A stretch of DNA of 64,000 bases from JAGNLA01 sp964639885 (GCA_964639885.1 CAZXEH010000003.1:1-64000), one strand, 5' to 3'. Numbered from the stretch's first letter, positions 51,816 through 61,569 are shown. Notes: generated from the letters alone by a model not told the origin. Numbers and translations are program-made.

Positions 51816-54257
51816 ATGAGATACGATTTTGAGACGATTGAGAAGAAGTGGCAGAAGGCATGGAGTGATTCCGGCATCTACAGGACAAGTGAAGACCTTT
51901 CAAAGCCAAAACTCTATTGTCTCGATTTCTTCCCATATCCGTCAGGTTCGGGTCTCTCGGTCGGTCACTGCAGGAATTATGTCCCAACTGACGTTTACTC
52001 AAGATATTTCAGAATGAAGGGCCACAGGGTTCTCCACCCGATGGGTTGGGATGCCTTTGGTCTTCCCGCCGAAAACTACGCAATCAAGGTCGGTGTTTCA
52101 CCACAACAGGTAATAAAGGACGCAACACTCAACTACAAGCGCCAGATGACGCTCATCGGCACAAGCTACGACTGGGAGAGGGAAATAAACTCGACAGACC
52201 CAAATTATTACAGGTGGACGCAGTGGTTTTTCCTCCTGCTGTTTGAGCGTGGGCTGGCCTACCAGAATTTTGGACAACAATGGTGGTGTCCCGACTGTCA
52301 GACGGTTTTGGCAAACGAGAACGTTAACGAAGGCAAATGCTGGCGTTGTGGTTCGGATGTCGTCAAGAAACCGCTCAAGCAGTGGTTCTTCAAGATCACC
52401 GACTATGCCGACAGGCTCCTCTCGGATTTGGATGACATCGACTGGCCTGAACCGATCAAGATGATGCAAAGGAATTGGATTGGAAAATCGGAAGGCGCAG
52501 AGGTTATCTTCAAGGCTGAAACCGGCGACGAGATCCTGATCTTCACAACCAGACCGGACACTCTGTTTGGTGCAACCTACATGGTTTTGGCGCCTGAGCA
52601 TCCGCTTGTTGGCAAACTCACAACTGCTGACCGAAAAAATGCTGTCGATGCTTATATCGACCAGACTAAAAAAATGTCAGAGATTGACAGACTCTCAACA
52701 GATAAGGAAAAGACAGGCGTTTTCACCGGCTCTTATGCGACAAACCCTGTCACAAACCAGAGGATTCCGATCTGGATCGGCGATTACGTCATCGGTTCGT
52801 ACGGAACTGGCGCAATCATGTGTGTTCCGGCTCACGACACCAGAGACTACGCCTTTGCAAAGAAGTTTAACCTTCCAATCATCCAGGTCATCTCCCCCGA
52901 TGGCAAGGAACAGGTTTTGGAAGATGCCTATGCTGAGTCGGGTATCATGTTCAATTCAGGCAAATACAACGGGCAGAATTCGGAAGATTTCAAAAAGGTG
53001 ATAGTCGATGAGCTTGCCGGATCAAAACAGGCAAAATCGACCGTCAATTTCAAGATGAGGGACTGGCTGATCTCGCGCCAGAGGTACTGGGGCGCTCCAA
53101 TACCGATCATCCACTGTGAAAAATGCGGAACGGTTCCTGTACCAAAAGACCAGCTGCCCGTCAAACTCCCCGACATTACCGACTATGCCCCGTCTGGTGA
53201 CGGTAAATCATCGCTTGCCAGAGCCACAGACTGGGTCAACACAACCTGTCCGAAATGCGGCGGCCCGGCAAAGAGGGAAACCGACACAATGGATGGCTTT
53301 GCCTGCTCATCGTGGTATTTCCTCAGGTTCACCGACCCCCACAACAGCGAGAAGCCGTTTGACAGAAAGCTTGTTGACAGCTGGCTTCCTGTTGATGTTT
53401 ACGTCGGTGGCGCAGAACACGCTGTCATGCACCTGATCTATGCGAGATTCTGGACGAAGGTTATGTTTGATGCGGGGTTGATTGGCTTCAAGGAACCATT
53501 TTTAACCCTTAAAAATCAGGGCATGATGCTTGGCTCCGACCACCAGAAAATGAGCAAGTCAAAAGGCAACGTCGTCACCCCTGATTCGATGGTTGAAAAG
53601 TATGGAGCAGACGCTCTCCGTGGCTACATTCTTTTCATTGCACCGTTTGAGGGTGAATCAATCTGGGATGAACAAGGTTGCGCCGGTGTCTACAGGTTCC
53701 TCAACCGTGTCTGGGACATGATCTCCGGGACACAGTTCGGATCAGGTTCTGTCGATGCCTCGGTTGAAAAGAATCTAAAAAGACTCCAGCACAAGCTCAT
53801 TATAAAAGTCAGCCAGGACATCGAGCGATTCCATTTTAACACGGTCATTTCGACGTTCATGGAAACCTTCAACGAAATCTTCGACCTTGCCAAAGACAAC
53901 ACGGTCAAGACCTCCAGAGCCTTCAAAGAGCTGATTGAAACCTACATCGTCATGCTCGCACCAGTTGCTCCTTACCTGACTGAGGAGATGTGGGAGCTTT
54001 TGGGTCACAGAAAATCTGTCCACCTTGAACCGATCCCGACAGCTGATGCATCCCTTGCCGCTGACGACACGGTCAAAATCCCGATTCAGATCAACGGAAA
54101 ACTCAGGGATGTGCTTGAGGTTCCGGTTGGTACTTCTGAGGACGACATCAAGAAAATGGCCATGGAATCAGAGGTTGTCAACCGCAACCTTGAAGGCAGA
54201 CAGATTGTACAGATCATCGTTCCAAAAGGCAAGATCGTCTCAATCGTAGCAAAGTAA
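51816..54257 (+). CDS. leuS: Leucyl-tRNA synthetase
   Basis: 813 residues, normal for bacteria. It charges tRNA-Leu. The class I signature HIGH is replaced by the usual variant in FPYPSGSGLSVGH. The KMSKS loop is KMSKSKGNVVTPDSM, and the zinc-type insert has CPDCQTVLANENV...CWRCG. The editing domain includes TTRPDTLFGATY and GTGAIMCVPAHD. GGAGG lies before the ATG. It stands alone as a transcription unit with its own terminator. Confidence 0.98.
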   Translation: MRYDFETIEKKWQKAWSDSGIYRTSEDLSKPKLYCLDFFPYPSGSGLSVGHCRNYVPTDVYSRYFRMKGHRVLHPMGWDAFGLPAENYAIKVGVSPQQVIKDATLNYKRQMTLIGTSYDWEREINSTDPNYYRWTQWFFLLLFERGLAYQNFGQQWWCPDCQTVLANENVNEGKCWRCGSDVVKKPLKQWFFKITDYADRLLSDLDDIDWPEPIKMMQRNWIGKSEGAEVIFKAETGDEILIFTTRPDTLFGATYMVLAPEHPLVGKLTTADRKNAVDAYIDQTKKMSEIDRLSTDKEKTGVFTGSYATNPVTNQRIPIWIGDYVIGSYGTGAIMCVPAHDTRDYAFAKKFNLPIIQVISPDGKEQVLEDAYAESGIMFNSGKYNGQNSEDFKKVIVDELAGSKQAKSTVNFKMRDWLISRQRYWGAPIPIIHCEKCGTVPVPKDQLPVKLPDITDYAPSGDGKSSLARATDWVNTTCPKCGGPAKRETDTMDGFACSSWYFLRFTDPHNSEKPFDRKLVDSWLPVDVYVGGAEHAVMHLIYARFWTKVMFDAGLIGFKEPFLTLKNQGMMLGSDHQKMSKSKGNVVTPDSMVEKYGADALRGYILFIAPFEGESIWDEQGCAGVYRFLNRVWDMISGTQFGSGSVDASVEKNLKRLQHKLIIKVSQDIERFHFNTVISTFMETFNEIFDLAKDNTVKTSRAFKELIETYIVMLAPVAPYLTEEMWELLGHRKSVHLEPIPTADASLAADDTVKIPIQINGKLRDVLEVPVGTSEDDIKKMAMESEVVNRNLEGRQIVQIIVPKGKIVSIVAK

Positions 54258-54270
54258 GGCCTAATCTGTC

Positions 54271-54301
54271 AAAATGCCCAGTCTTTACGACTGGGCATTT
54301 T
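54271..54301. terminator. Intrinsic terminator between leuS and the MFS gene
   Basis: AAAATGCCCAGTC (54271-54283), loop TTTAC, GACTGGGCATTTT (54289-54301). A 13-bp perfect stem between convergent genes; A- and T-runs make it bidirectional. It overlaps the last codons of the MFS gene. Confidence 0.92.
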
Positions 54302-55640
54302 CATTTTCACAAACCAGGTCATTGTTGACATCCGGAAGCAAAATGTCGGCATCCCTGAGTGGTTTTATGAAGAAAACCGGAAGAACGAGCAGCATCGAGA
54401 CAACTCCAGAAATGATGATCATCAAGCCCATGCCCGAACCTTTTCCCGTCCCAACAAGCCAGCTGATTTTTGAGGCAAATCCAGGATTTGCCATCAACGG
54501 TTCAAAGAAGTTGTCTGCAAGAACTCCTGCAAAACCAAAACTCAGTGGTGCAAGCAGTTCGCTAGCCATGCCCATCGCTCCGAAAACCCTTCCTTGCATG
54601 GCAGCCGGAATCTTGCTTGAGAAGAATGCATTGCTGATGCCAGAGAGTGATCCGCACAGCATCCAGACGAATCCACCAAGACACCAGATGAAAATGCTGT
54701 TCCCTATGCCAAAGATCAACAACCCGAAAGACAAACCTATATAGAAGACATTCGAAACAAGGAATCTTCTCTTTGGTCCACCCCAGGCCATCAGAATGAG
54801 CGAGCCAATCAATCCGGCAACGCTCATCCAGGCATCGGCGATTCCGATTGTGATGGTGCTGCCATTCGTTTTGGCAAGTATCATCGGGTTTATGATCAAC
54901 GCACCGAATTGAAAGACAACGCCGGAAAAGATGTTGATTATCACAATCCAAAGCAATGTCTGGTTGCCAAGGAAGTACTTGAAGCCGATCATCGCGTCCT
55001 TGAAGACGTTGTTAGGACGGGTTTCATCTTTTGGCAAAGTCGGGATTTTGACAATTGCTATTGTCAGGAATGCGAATGAAAATGTTGCAAGGTCGATGGC
55101 AAAAACGCCTGCATAACCGATGACTGCAACCAATCCCCCGGCTAGAAGCGGTGCAATCACGCCAGAAAGTGAACCGACAAAAGTCCGCATTCCGCTAACC
55201 CTTCCAAGCTGACTGTTTGGCACGATTTGCACAATGAGGGAATCCTTTGCAAGCCAGTGGAAGGTGTTGAAAACCGCTTCAAAGAACCCGGCCACATAAA
55301 CAAAAGCAAGGCTCATTTTGCCGGCAAGAAGCACGATCATTAGAAATGTCGTGACAACTGCAGCGCCGGCATCGGAAAACATTATGACGGTTTTTCGGTT
55401 GAGCCTGTCGACGATTGATCCGGCAAACGGCATCAGGATGATTGATGGGATCGCCCTGACGCAGGTCATAAGAACCATCGATGTTGCCGTTCCGGTTTCG
55501 TTCCATACCCAGAACATCAGGGCGTAACCGCTCATGCTTGAGCCGATTATTGAGATGGTTTGTCCGATCCATATTGTTGCAAACTTGGTCAGTCCAAGTT
55601 CTTTGATTTTTCTTATTGGGTTCAGTTTTTTGAGGTTCAT
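54285..55640 (-). CDS. MFS transporter (macrolide-efflux-like)
   Basis: 451 residues with about 12 membrane helices. The start FATIWIGQTISIIGSSMSGYAL and the loop AGSIVDRLNRKTVIM are typical of the MefA/MFS_3-like exporters. No substrate can be assigned. AAGGAG precedes the ATG at 55640. It is a distant relative of the exporter at 14753. Its stop lies inside the shared terminator hairpin. Confidence 0.85.
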   Translation of the reverse strand: MNLKKLNPIRKIKELGLTKFATIWIGQTISIIGSSMSGYALMFWVWNETGTATSMVLMTCVRAIPSIILMPFAGSIVDRLNRKTVIMFSDAGAAVVTTFLMIVLLAGKMSLAFVYVAGFFEAVFNTFHWLAKDSLIVQIVPNSQLGRVSGMRTFVGSLSGVIAPLLAGGLVAVIGYAGVFAIDLATFSFAFLTIAIVKIPTLPKDETRPNNVFKDAMIGFKYFLGNQTLLWIVIINIFSGVVFQFGALIINPMILAKTNGSTITIGIADAWMSVAGLIGSLILMAWGGPKRRFLVSNVFYIGLSFGLLIFGIGNSIFIWCLGGFVWMLCGSLSGISNAFFSSKIPAAMQGRVFGAMGMASELLAPLSFGFAGVLADNFFEPLMANPGFASKISWLVGTGKGSGMGLMIIISGVVSMLLVLPVFFIKPLRDADILLPDVNNDLVCENENAQS

Positions 55641-55855
55641 TTTGTCTCCTTGGGATTGAATGATGAAAATAATGAATAACAGGGGTGGGTAAGCCAGGAA
55701 TTTGCAGACGGGAGACTTGATTTACCGGATTGAAATGACCGAATCCAGACCTCTAGCCTGCAGGACTGGCCTGCAAACGGATCTAAGAAACCGGATCGTG
55801 GTAAACATATCAAAAACTATACTCAGTTGTTTCTGATTTGTCAAACCGGCAATTG

Positions 55856-55884
55856 TTGCCTTCAATAAACGAATATGATAAAAT
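55856..55884 (+). promoter_or_regulatory. Promoter of the gene at 55904
   Basis: TTGCCT (55856-55861), 17-bp spacer, TAAAAT (55879-55884); AAGGAGAGG precedes the ATG. The rest of 55641-55855 shows nothing I can assign. Confidence 0.5.
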
Positions 55885-55903
55885 CAGTTAAAAGGAGAGG
55901 CAA

Positions 55904-56869
55904 ATGGAAGACAAACTCAGAGAGACACTGGCTAAAAGGGGATATGACAGTGGACAGATCGAAAGCGCCGTCGAGACTGTCAATGGTTTTGAGGCTTTTT
56001 TGAAATCCCGCAACAAAAACCCTGACGACAAACAAGCGCTCGCAAAATACTGCAAAACCCTCATCGAGAATGGCAAAAACACATGGTACAACCTATCATC
56101 GCTGGCAACCTACGGCAGGCTTCTCGGGTCGACGGAGTTGACGGTTAATGTCATAGAAATGCTGGATGGGGCTGAAGCAATCTGGAATCTTCGGGACGTT
56201 CTGGACAAAAACTTTGGCACAACCGAGGCTGACAAATATTTCGAAAATGTCAGGATGCTTGAAATTGGCGAACCAAACGAGGCGAGACCGGCCGAAATGG
56301 GCAAAGTCATTTCAAGGATGCAGGACAGCCTCGGGCAGGAAAAGACGGCTTCGCTCATCTGCAACTGCCTGAGAAACCTTGAGGATTCCTGGTACGCAGA
56401 AGAGTTAAAGCTGTTTGAGGAGTGTGGTCGCGACATCCCAAAGTTCATAAAGGCAAGGGGCGACCGTTTTCTGGCCGACCTTGAAGCGATGAAAAATGAA
56501 GGCAGACTCTATTTTTCACAGCCGATAACCGATGAGGTGATCGAATTTGTGAAGGCCAATCCTGAAATCCATTACGGTGTCCTCGACGGAAACTATTATT
56601 ACGACATGAAAATTCCGCACCAGGCAGCAAAGATGCTCTCTGAGACTGATCCGGTCAAGAGGCGCTACCACTATTGCCACTGCCCATGGGTCAAGGAGTC
56701 GCTGAAAGATGGAAAATCCAGCGTCCCGCCGGTGTTTTGCAACTGCAGCGCCGGATTCCACAAGCGCATGTGGGAAGTGCTGCTCGGGCATCCTGTCAAA
56801 TGCGAGGTTCTTGAATCGGTGCTGAAAGGCGATGACCGCTGCAGGTTTAGGGTGGCTATTTTTTCTTAA
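55904..56869 (+). CDS. Cys-rich protein with a V4R/DUF6144-like C-terminus
   Basis: 321 residues, soluble. The N-terminal 60-90 residues are helical and resemble a SAM-like phage-integrase fold (YCKTLIENGKNTWYNLSSL), a likeness that may be superficial. The C-terminal third has YHYCHCPWVKESL, PPVFCNCSAGFHKRMWE and LKGDDRCRFRV. The last of these recalls the small-molecule-binding V4R/DUF6144-type domain, and the clustered Cys and His could bind metal. AAGGAGAGG precedes the ATG. Function unknown. The stop overlaps the convergent gene by 4 bp. Confidence 0.7.
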   Translation: MEDKLRETLAKRGYDSGQIESAVETVNGFEAFLKSRNKNPDDKQALAKYCKTLIENGKNTWYNLSSLATYGRLLGSTELTVNVIEMLDGAEAIWNLRDVLDKNFGTTEADKYFENVRMLEIGEPNEARPAEMGKVISRMQDSLGQEKTASLICNCLRNLEDSWYAEELKLFEECGRDIPKFIKARGDRFLADLEAMKNEGRLYFSQPITDEVIEFVKANPEIHYGVLDGNYYYDMKIPHQAAKMLSETDPVKRRYHYCHCPWVKESLKDGKSSVPPVFCNCSAGFHKRMWEVLLGHPVKCEVLESVLKGDDRCRFRVAIFS

Positions 56870-57183
56870 GAATACTTTACGATTAGACTATCGATGTCGC
56901 TTATGAAAATATCAATTTCTGCAGGTGTAATCATTTTTAAACCGGGTTTTACGTGTTTTGGTATTGATCTTATCTCATCAGTGATGTTTTTGAAATCTTC
57001 TGATTTAACATCAACGCCTATCAAAGGTTGGAAGAAATTGATGAAAGATTGTTCTCTCGAACTTGGCTCAATCTTAGGATTATAACCCGCCCTTTCAAAA
57101 ACACCTTTCATTTGAAGAGGTGTAATCTCATGTTTGTCTATAATAGAAATGAACTCCTTAACAAAATTGTCGTCTATTTTCAT
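56866..57183 (-). CDS. Small protein of unknown function (105 aa)
   Basis: 105 residues, acidic-amphipathic and mostly helical (MKIDDNFVKEFISIIDKHE, then IFISDIDSLIVKYS at the end). GGAGGGG before the ATG shows a real start. The DNA is richer in A+T than around it, which may mean recent gain. I recognise no domain. Confidence 0.6.
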   Translation of the reverse strand: MKIDDNFVKEFISIIDKHEITPLQMKGVFERAGYNPKIEPSSREQSFINFFQPLIGVDVKSEDFKNITDEIRSIPKHVKPGLKMITPAEIDIFISDIDSLIVKYS

Positions 57184-57334
57184 ATCCCCTCCAGAATCAC
57201 ATTATAGATATATTAAATATAGCACGAGTTTAACTAAAAGTCAACAGCGGAATGTAGTGCCTATCCCACCATCATTTATGACGCTCTTCACATTCAAGCT
57301 TGATATTGACATTCTAGCTTTTCAAATTAGAAAA

Positions 57335-57436
57335 TTACTGCCTTTTTTGAGATAATCTGATAACTATTGCAACAACAACCATAAGAATCAAAATCGCTAC
57401 TGAAATTACAATAACTATCTCTCTAACAGCAAACAT
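57335..57436 (-). CDS. 33-residue single-helix membrane peptide
   Basis: A very short frame with GGGAGG 6 nt before its ATG (57436) and a TAA at 57335-57337. The peptide opens MFAVREIVIVISVAILILM and closes IRLSQKRQ: one membrane helix with a basic C-terminal tail. The clean ribosome binding site and hydrophobic, gap-free helix make chance unlikely. It lies 38 bp downstream of ychF on the same strand. Confidence 0.55.
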   Translation of the reverse strand: MFAVREIVIVISVAILILMVVVAIVIRLSQKRQ

Positions 57437-57474
57437 TTGAAGCCTCCCGAAATATTTATTCCTATGGCCAGTAA

Positions 57475-58503
57475 CTAACCGCTGTGCCTGAAATGCGTGA
57501 TCTCGCCGTCATTGATGATGTACTCTTTGCCTTCAAGCCTGAGTTTGCCGTGCTCCTTGGCAACCTTCAACGATGATTCGCAGGCCAGGAAATCATCCCA
57601 CTTGCAGCACTCCGCCCTGATGAAGCCTTTTGCGATGTCGGTGTGAATCTTGCCGGCCGCGGTCACGGCGTTGTCGCCTTTTTTGATCGTCCAGGCGCGG
57701 GTTTCATCCTCACCGGCCGTGAAGAACGTGTGGTAGCCAAGCAAATCGAACACTGCACGTATGACGCGGTTGAGAGCCGGTTCCTTGATGCCATACTCTT
57801 CGAGGAATGTCGCCCTCTCCTCCGGTGGCAAAGTGGCAATGTCGGCCTCGACTGTTGCGCACACGGAAAGGTAGGGGATGTCCGAGCTGGTCAGATATTC
57901 AGCCGATTTCTTCTCCTCGGCTGTTCCGCCTGATTCGGTTGTGTTGAGCACTACAAAGGTTGGAATTTTGGTGAACAGCTGGACTCCCTTGAGCGATTCC
58001 TTTTCCTTGTCGTTTAGGTCTATGTTTCTGACGGTTTTGCCGTTTGTCAGCTCGTCGGCGAGTTTTTTTAGCGTTTCCATGGATGGGCCTGAATATTTCG
58101 GGTCGATTGCAGCCTTCTTCTCTTTGGAAAGCATGCCCTCGATCACCTCAAGGTCTGTGAGCAGAAGGATTTCGAGCATATCCTGAAGCTCCTTGAATCC
58201 TCCGTCTTTGAAGCAGGCGCCAACAATGATGATTGCGTCAACCTGTTTGATGAAGTTGAGGAAACCTGAGGCTGCTCCGCCCTTTTTTGTGGCCATTGAC
58301 TGCGGAGGCGGTGCATCGATGAAGTTGATTGTAGCGTTCACCTGTTTTTTTGGCTTGAAAATTTCTGTCAGGCGGTCAAGTCTTTCGTCCGGAATTTTCA
58401 CGACAGCCTTCTTGCCAACCTCGTGACCCGGATTTACGCCTGTGATCGCTGTGAAAAGCGTCGTTTTGCCCGATTGCGGTGCGCCTATGATTCCAACTTC
58501 CAT
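57475..58503 (-). CDS. ychF: YchF/OLA1-type redox-regulated ATPase
   Basis: 342 residues. The P-loop GAPQSGKTTLF and the NATINFIDAPP switch belong to the Obg-related YchF family, which prefers ATP and acts at the ribosome. The G4 position is in PTFVVLNTTES. The C-terminal TGS domain is clear: TFFTAGEDETRAWTIKKGDNAVTAAG and the HTDIAKGFIRAE motif. AAGGAGG precedes the ATG. TTGACA-N16-TAAACT (minus strand, 58562-58535) is a plausible promoter. Confidence 0.95.
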   Translation of the reverse strand: MEVGIIGAPQSGKTTLFTAITGVNPGHEVGKKAVVKIPDERLDRLTEIFKPKKQVNATINFIDAPPPQSMATKKGGAASGFLNFIKQVDAIIIVGACFKDGGFKELQDMLEILLLTDLEVIEGMLSKEKKAAIDPKYSGPSMETLKKLADELTNGKTVRNIDLNDKEKESLKGVQLFTKIPTFVVLNTTESGGTAEEKKSAEYLTSSDIPYLSVCATVEADIATLPPEERATFLEEYGIKEPALNRVIRAVFDLLGYHTFFTAGEDETRAWTIKKGDNAVTAAGKIHTDIAKGFIRAECCKWDDFLACESSLKVAKEHGKLRLEGKEYIINDGEITHFRHSG

Positions 58504-58534
58504 CTAAAACAACCTCCTTCGTGGAGCTAAGACA

Positions 58535-58562
58535 AGTTTAGGTTTTGTCAGACTTTTGTCAA
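58535..58562 (-). promoter_or_regulatory. Promoter of ychF
   Basis: On the minus strand: TTGACA (58562-58557), 16-bp spacer, TAAACT (58540-58535). The -35 box sits in the last codons of the pseudouridine synthase gene. Confidence 0.5.
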
Positions 58563-59447
58563 CCTCAAAGCATTCAGGGTGTCCTGAAAAATCTTTGGTG
58601 GGTCGGTCTTTATGTGATAATGCCTGAGCTGGTAGTCAAACTCCAGTTCGCCGCAGTGAAGCAGCTGGCCGTTCAAGGAAAAGTTTGGGTCAAGCCCGCC
58701 GTAGACAGGATCGCCGAGGATCGGGTGGCCGATGTAGGTCAGATGAACCCTGATCTGGTGTGTTCTGCCAGTCACTGGTTTTATCATTACAAAGCTGAAG
58801 CTTTTGAACTTCTCCAGCTCGGTGACTTTTGAGATGGCTTCCCTTCCGTCGGGCTGAACCTGCATTTTCCACCTTGCTGTCGTGTCGCGTCCGATTGGGG
58901 CGTTGATTATCACACGATCTGATGAGAGGTGACCTTTGCAGATTGCGAAATAATGCTTTCCCATCTTGCGTTCGTTGAACATTTTGGCAAAAGCCCTCAT
59001 TGAAACGTCGTTTTTGCAGACAATGATCAGGCCGGAAGTATCTTTATCAAGCCGATGGACAATGCCTGGACGCTCAACGCCTACCATGTTTGCCAGCTTC
59101 CCCTGGCAATGAAACATCATCGCATTGACAAGCGTTCCCGTGATGGTCTGTCCGGCGGGATGAGTGAGCATTCCCTGCGGTTTGTTGGCAATGAGGAAAT
59201 CCTCTTCCTCATGCACGATCTCAACGCCAAGGTCTTGCGCCACAAGCTCGTACGGTTCAGGCCTTGGAACCTCGATCTCAATCTGTTCTCCACCCTTGAG
59301 CAAAAAAGATGGCTTGGCGGGATCACCGTCGACAGTTATCTGGCCGTCTTTTACAAGTTGTGCAAGCTTTGTTCTCGATAGTCTGTCGATCCTCTTTGCC
59401 AGAAAAACGTCAAGCCTGACAGGATCGCCGTCGAATTCGATCAGCAT
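58548..59447 (-). CDS. RluD-family pseudouridine synthase
   Basis: 299 residues. An N-terminal S4 RNA-binding domain (RLDVFLAKRIDRLSRTKLAQLV) precedes the catalytic domain with HRLDKDTSGLIIV, whose Asp is the nucleophile. The C-terminal GRTHQIRVHL then GHPILGDPVYGG completes the family pattern. It isomerises uridines in rRNA, probably large-subunit rRNA as RluD does. Its start overlaps the end of cutA by 7 bp. Confidence 0.93.
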   Translation of the reverse strand: MLIEFDGDPVRLDVFLAKRIDRLSRTKLAQLVKDGQITVDGDPAKPSFLLKGGEQIEIEVPRPEPYELVAQDLGVEIVHEEEDFLIANKPQGMLTHPAGQTITGTLVNAMMFHCQGKLANMVGVERPGIVHRLDKDTSGLIIVCKNDVSMRAFAKMFNERKMGKHYFAICKGHLSSDRVIINAPIGRDTTARWKMQVQPDGREAISKVTELEKFKSFSFVMIKPVTGRTHQIRVHLTYIGHPILGDPVYGGLDPNFSLNGQLLHCGELEFDYQLRHYHIKTDPPKIFQDTLNALRLTKV

Positions 59448-59758
59448 TTGAGTTCAGCAATTGCCCAGTCGAGATATTTTGTGTTCATGTCTGACATCTT
59501 GAGGGTTATTATCGCAGGAATTTTGTACGGATGGGTCTTTTTTATGAATCTTCTGAGCTCTTCCAGCCTGCTCCCAAGGGTTTTGAAGAAGCAGACAAAC
59601 TCTGGATGGTCTTCGTCCTTGCCCTTAAAAGCATAGATGGATGTACAGTTAAAAATGTTAACGCAGAAGGAAAGCTTGTTTTCCACTGCCTGTCTGGCTG
59701 CATTTTTTGCCTCATCCATCGAAGGGTAAGGGCTGTAAACGATGAAGCCTTCGCTCAT
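59441..59758 (-). CDS. cutA: CutA-like divalent-cation tolerance protein
   Basis: 105 residues. The fold signature is intact: YSPYPSMDEAKNAARQAVENKL, then CVNIFNCTSIYAFKGK, EFVCFFKTLGSRLEEL and THPYKIPAIITL. CutA trimers resemble PII signal proteins; the link to metal tolerance is historical. The start overlaps the stalk/FN3 gene stop by 4 bp and the end overlaps the pseudouridine synthase gene, forming a tight three-gene operon. Confidence 0.9.
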   Translation of the reverse strand: MSEGFIVYSPYPSMDEAKNAARQAVENKLSFCVNIFNCTSIYAFKGKDEDHPEFVCFFKTLGSRLEELRRFIKKTHPYKIPAIITLKMSDMNTKYLDWAIAELKC

Positions 59759-61500
59759 GGCTGGAGATCGGGGTTAGGATAGGTTATGGTTGCACGCTTG
59801 AACTGGTCGTTCCAGTCTGCCTTTGCGCCCATGGCCTCGGAAACAAGCCTGATCGGAACCATTGTTCTGCCGGATTTGATTTCTGGTGGTGCATCGAGGA
59901 TTTTTCTTTCACCGTTTATGATGTACTCGGTTTTGTTTATGAAAAGCTCGATGTGGATTGGCCCCTTTACCCCAGAGACCATGTCGTATGTGACTTTTTC
60001 AACCAGTTTGCCGGTTTCTTTGGGGAAGTAGTCGACTGTTGCACCAAGACGCTCGCCGATGAAGCGGAAGTTTACCATTGTTCGGCCATTTTTGATGTAT
60101 GGAGCGGGAGTGAGGGTTTCCGGCCATGGGAGGCCGTTTACGTATGCAGTTGAGCTTCCAATGGTCAGACCGATAACAACCGATTGCATGGTGGCGTTGA
60201 CTCTGTAAGGGCCAAGTTTTGTTTGGTCTCCCAGCTCGTTTTCAACGATGATGTAGTATTCGACAGTTTGACCTGGCGGAACCGGTACTTCAATTGCGAA
60301 ATTGCCGTTTTCATCGGCAACACCTTCGACAACACCCTTTTGGCCAGATGGGAGAAGTGTGTATTCAATTCGGACTTTTGATCCCGGAGGTGACTTGCCC
60401 CTGACGATGTATTTGTCACCGATGATGGTTGTTTGGTCTGGAATTGGTGTGACTGTCTGGATTGTTGGTTTGGTCGGGGTCACGGTTGTAAACGTTTCTA
60501 TGCAGTCGTTGCTGCAGGTGAATATCTCGTCTGGCGGAACAATTGAGCAGACCTTGTAGATGTAGGTCTGATCATTTTCAACGTTTTCATCAAGGAATTC
60601 CTTTGGCTGGTCGAGGGTTACCGGGAAATCGTGGATGCACTTGAATGTTTCAGTGCCGGCTTTGTTTTTACGGTAAATTCTGTAGCCGACTATCTTTGAT
60701 GGATCAAACGGCGTGTCCCAGACGATCTTTACTTTCTTGTCGCCTGCGATGCATCTGATATTTCTTGGTGCTTCTAACGGTTGGAGCCAGCCCGATCCCT
60801 GGATGAAGTACATGACGTTGACAAACAGTCTCGAAATTTCGAGATTGTTGATGGCATCTCCATTGTCGCCAAGGCTGATGTAGGCAGCTTTGGCCTGACC
60901 GTTTACATTTCTCCAGTAAACGGGCGTACCGTCGTTTGTGACCGCTATTTTCTTTGCATTCGGGAAAACCATTGCCTCACGGATTGTTCCGAGGTCGCAC
61001 TGGAAAGACTGGGCAACGTCCTTTACGCATGGATCGGTTACATCAACCACACGGATCATCGTCATTCCTATGCGTTTTTCAGCGCTCAGCCTCGCGCCGA
61101 CAAGCTCTTCAATGAGCGGGTTGTTTTGGCCTGGAGCGATGATGTCTCCGGAAACGATTAGGCCGCCGATTCCGCATTTGACGTACTGGTAAATGAGACG
61201 CTCAATCTTGTCTGGAATGTCGTAGCTTTTTCCCTTCTCGCACCCAAGCAGGCAGATGATGTGGTAACCTTCGTATCTGAGCTTGGATTCCATTGAACTC
61301 CATGTCACCATCGAGTCAAACTGCTGGATGTATGGGAAGTGCTTCATGATGTTGTTTTTGACAATTATTCCGAGATCACCTGGTGCTGTGTAAAGTAGCA
61401 TTTTAAGATCAGTCTTGTATTCACCGTCACCTTTTGTGACAGGCACCCAGACCGAGAACAGCATGGTTATTATTGCACAGATAAAAAGGAGCTTTTTCAT
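59755..61500 (-). CDS. Secreted FN3 / stalk-domain protein
   Basis: 581 residues with a signal peptide. Residues about 30-225 look like a ThuA/glutamine-amidotransferase-like Rossmann domain (YEGYHIICLLGCEKG, CGIGGLIVSGDIIAPG). A fibronectin type III domain follows (APRNIRCIAGDKKVKIVWD, VGYRIYRKNKAG), then an Ig-like domain (GDKYIVRGKSPPGSKVRIEY). A C-terminal stalk domain has two MV(N/P)(F/I)R motifs. AGGAGG sets the ATG at 61500; an in-frame TTG at 61503 is less likely. The link to cutA and the pseudouridine synthase gene is probably only transcriptional. Confidence 0.82.
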   Translation of the reverse strand: MKKLLFICAIITMLFSVWVPVTKGDGEYKTDLKMLLYTAPGDLGIIVKNNIMKHFPYIQQFDSMVTWSSMESKLRYEGYHIICLLGCEKGKSYDIPDKIERLIYQYVKCGIGGLIVSGDIIAPGQNNPLIEELVGARLSAEKRIGMTMIRVVDVTDPCVKDVAQSFQCDLGTIREAMVFPNAKKIAVTNDGTPVYWRNVNGQAKAAYISLGDNGDAINNLEISRLFVNVMYFIQGSGWLQPLEAPRNIRCIAGDKKVKIVWDTPFDPSKIVGYRIYRKNKAGTETFKCIHDFPVTLDQPKEFLDENVENDQTYIYKVCSIVPPDEIFTCSNDCIETFTTVTPTKPTIQTVTPIPDQTTIIGDKYIVRGKSPPGSKVRIEYTLLPSGQKGVVEGVADENGNFAIEVPVPPGQTVEYYIIVENELGDQTKLGPYRVNATMQSVVIGLTIGSSTAYVNGLPWPETLTPAPYIKNGRTMVNFRFIGERLGATVDYFPKETGKLVEKVTYDMVSGVKGPIHIELFINKTEYIINGERKILDAPPEIKSGRTMVPIRLVSEAMGAKADWNDQFKRATITYPNPDLQP

Positions 61501-61569
61501 CAACTCCTCCTTTCAAGTGTTCATACGGAAAAACCCGTGTCTGGGTTCAAAAACCAAGACCACATCAGG

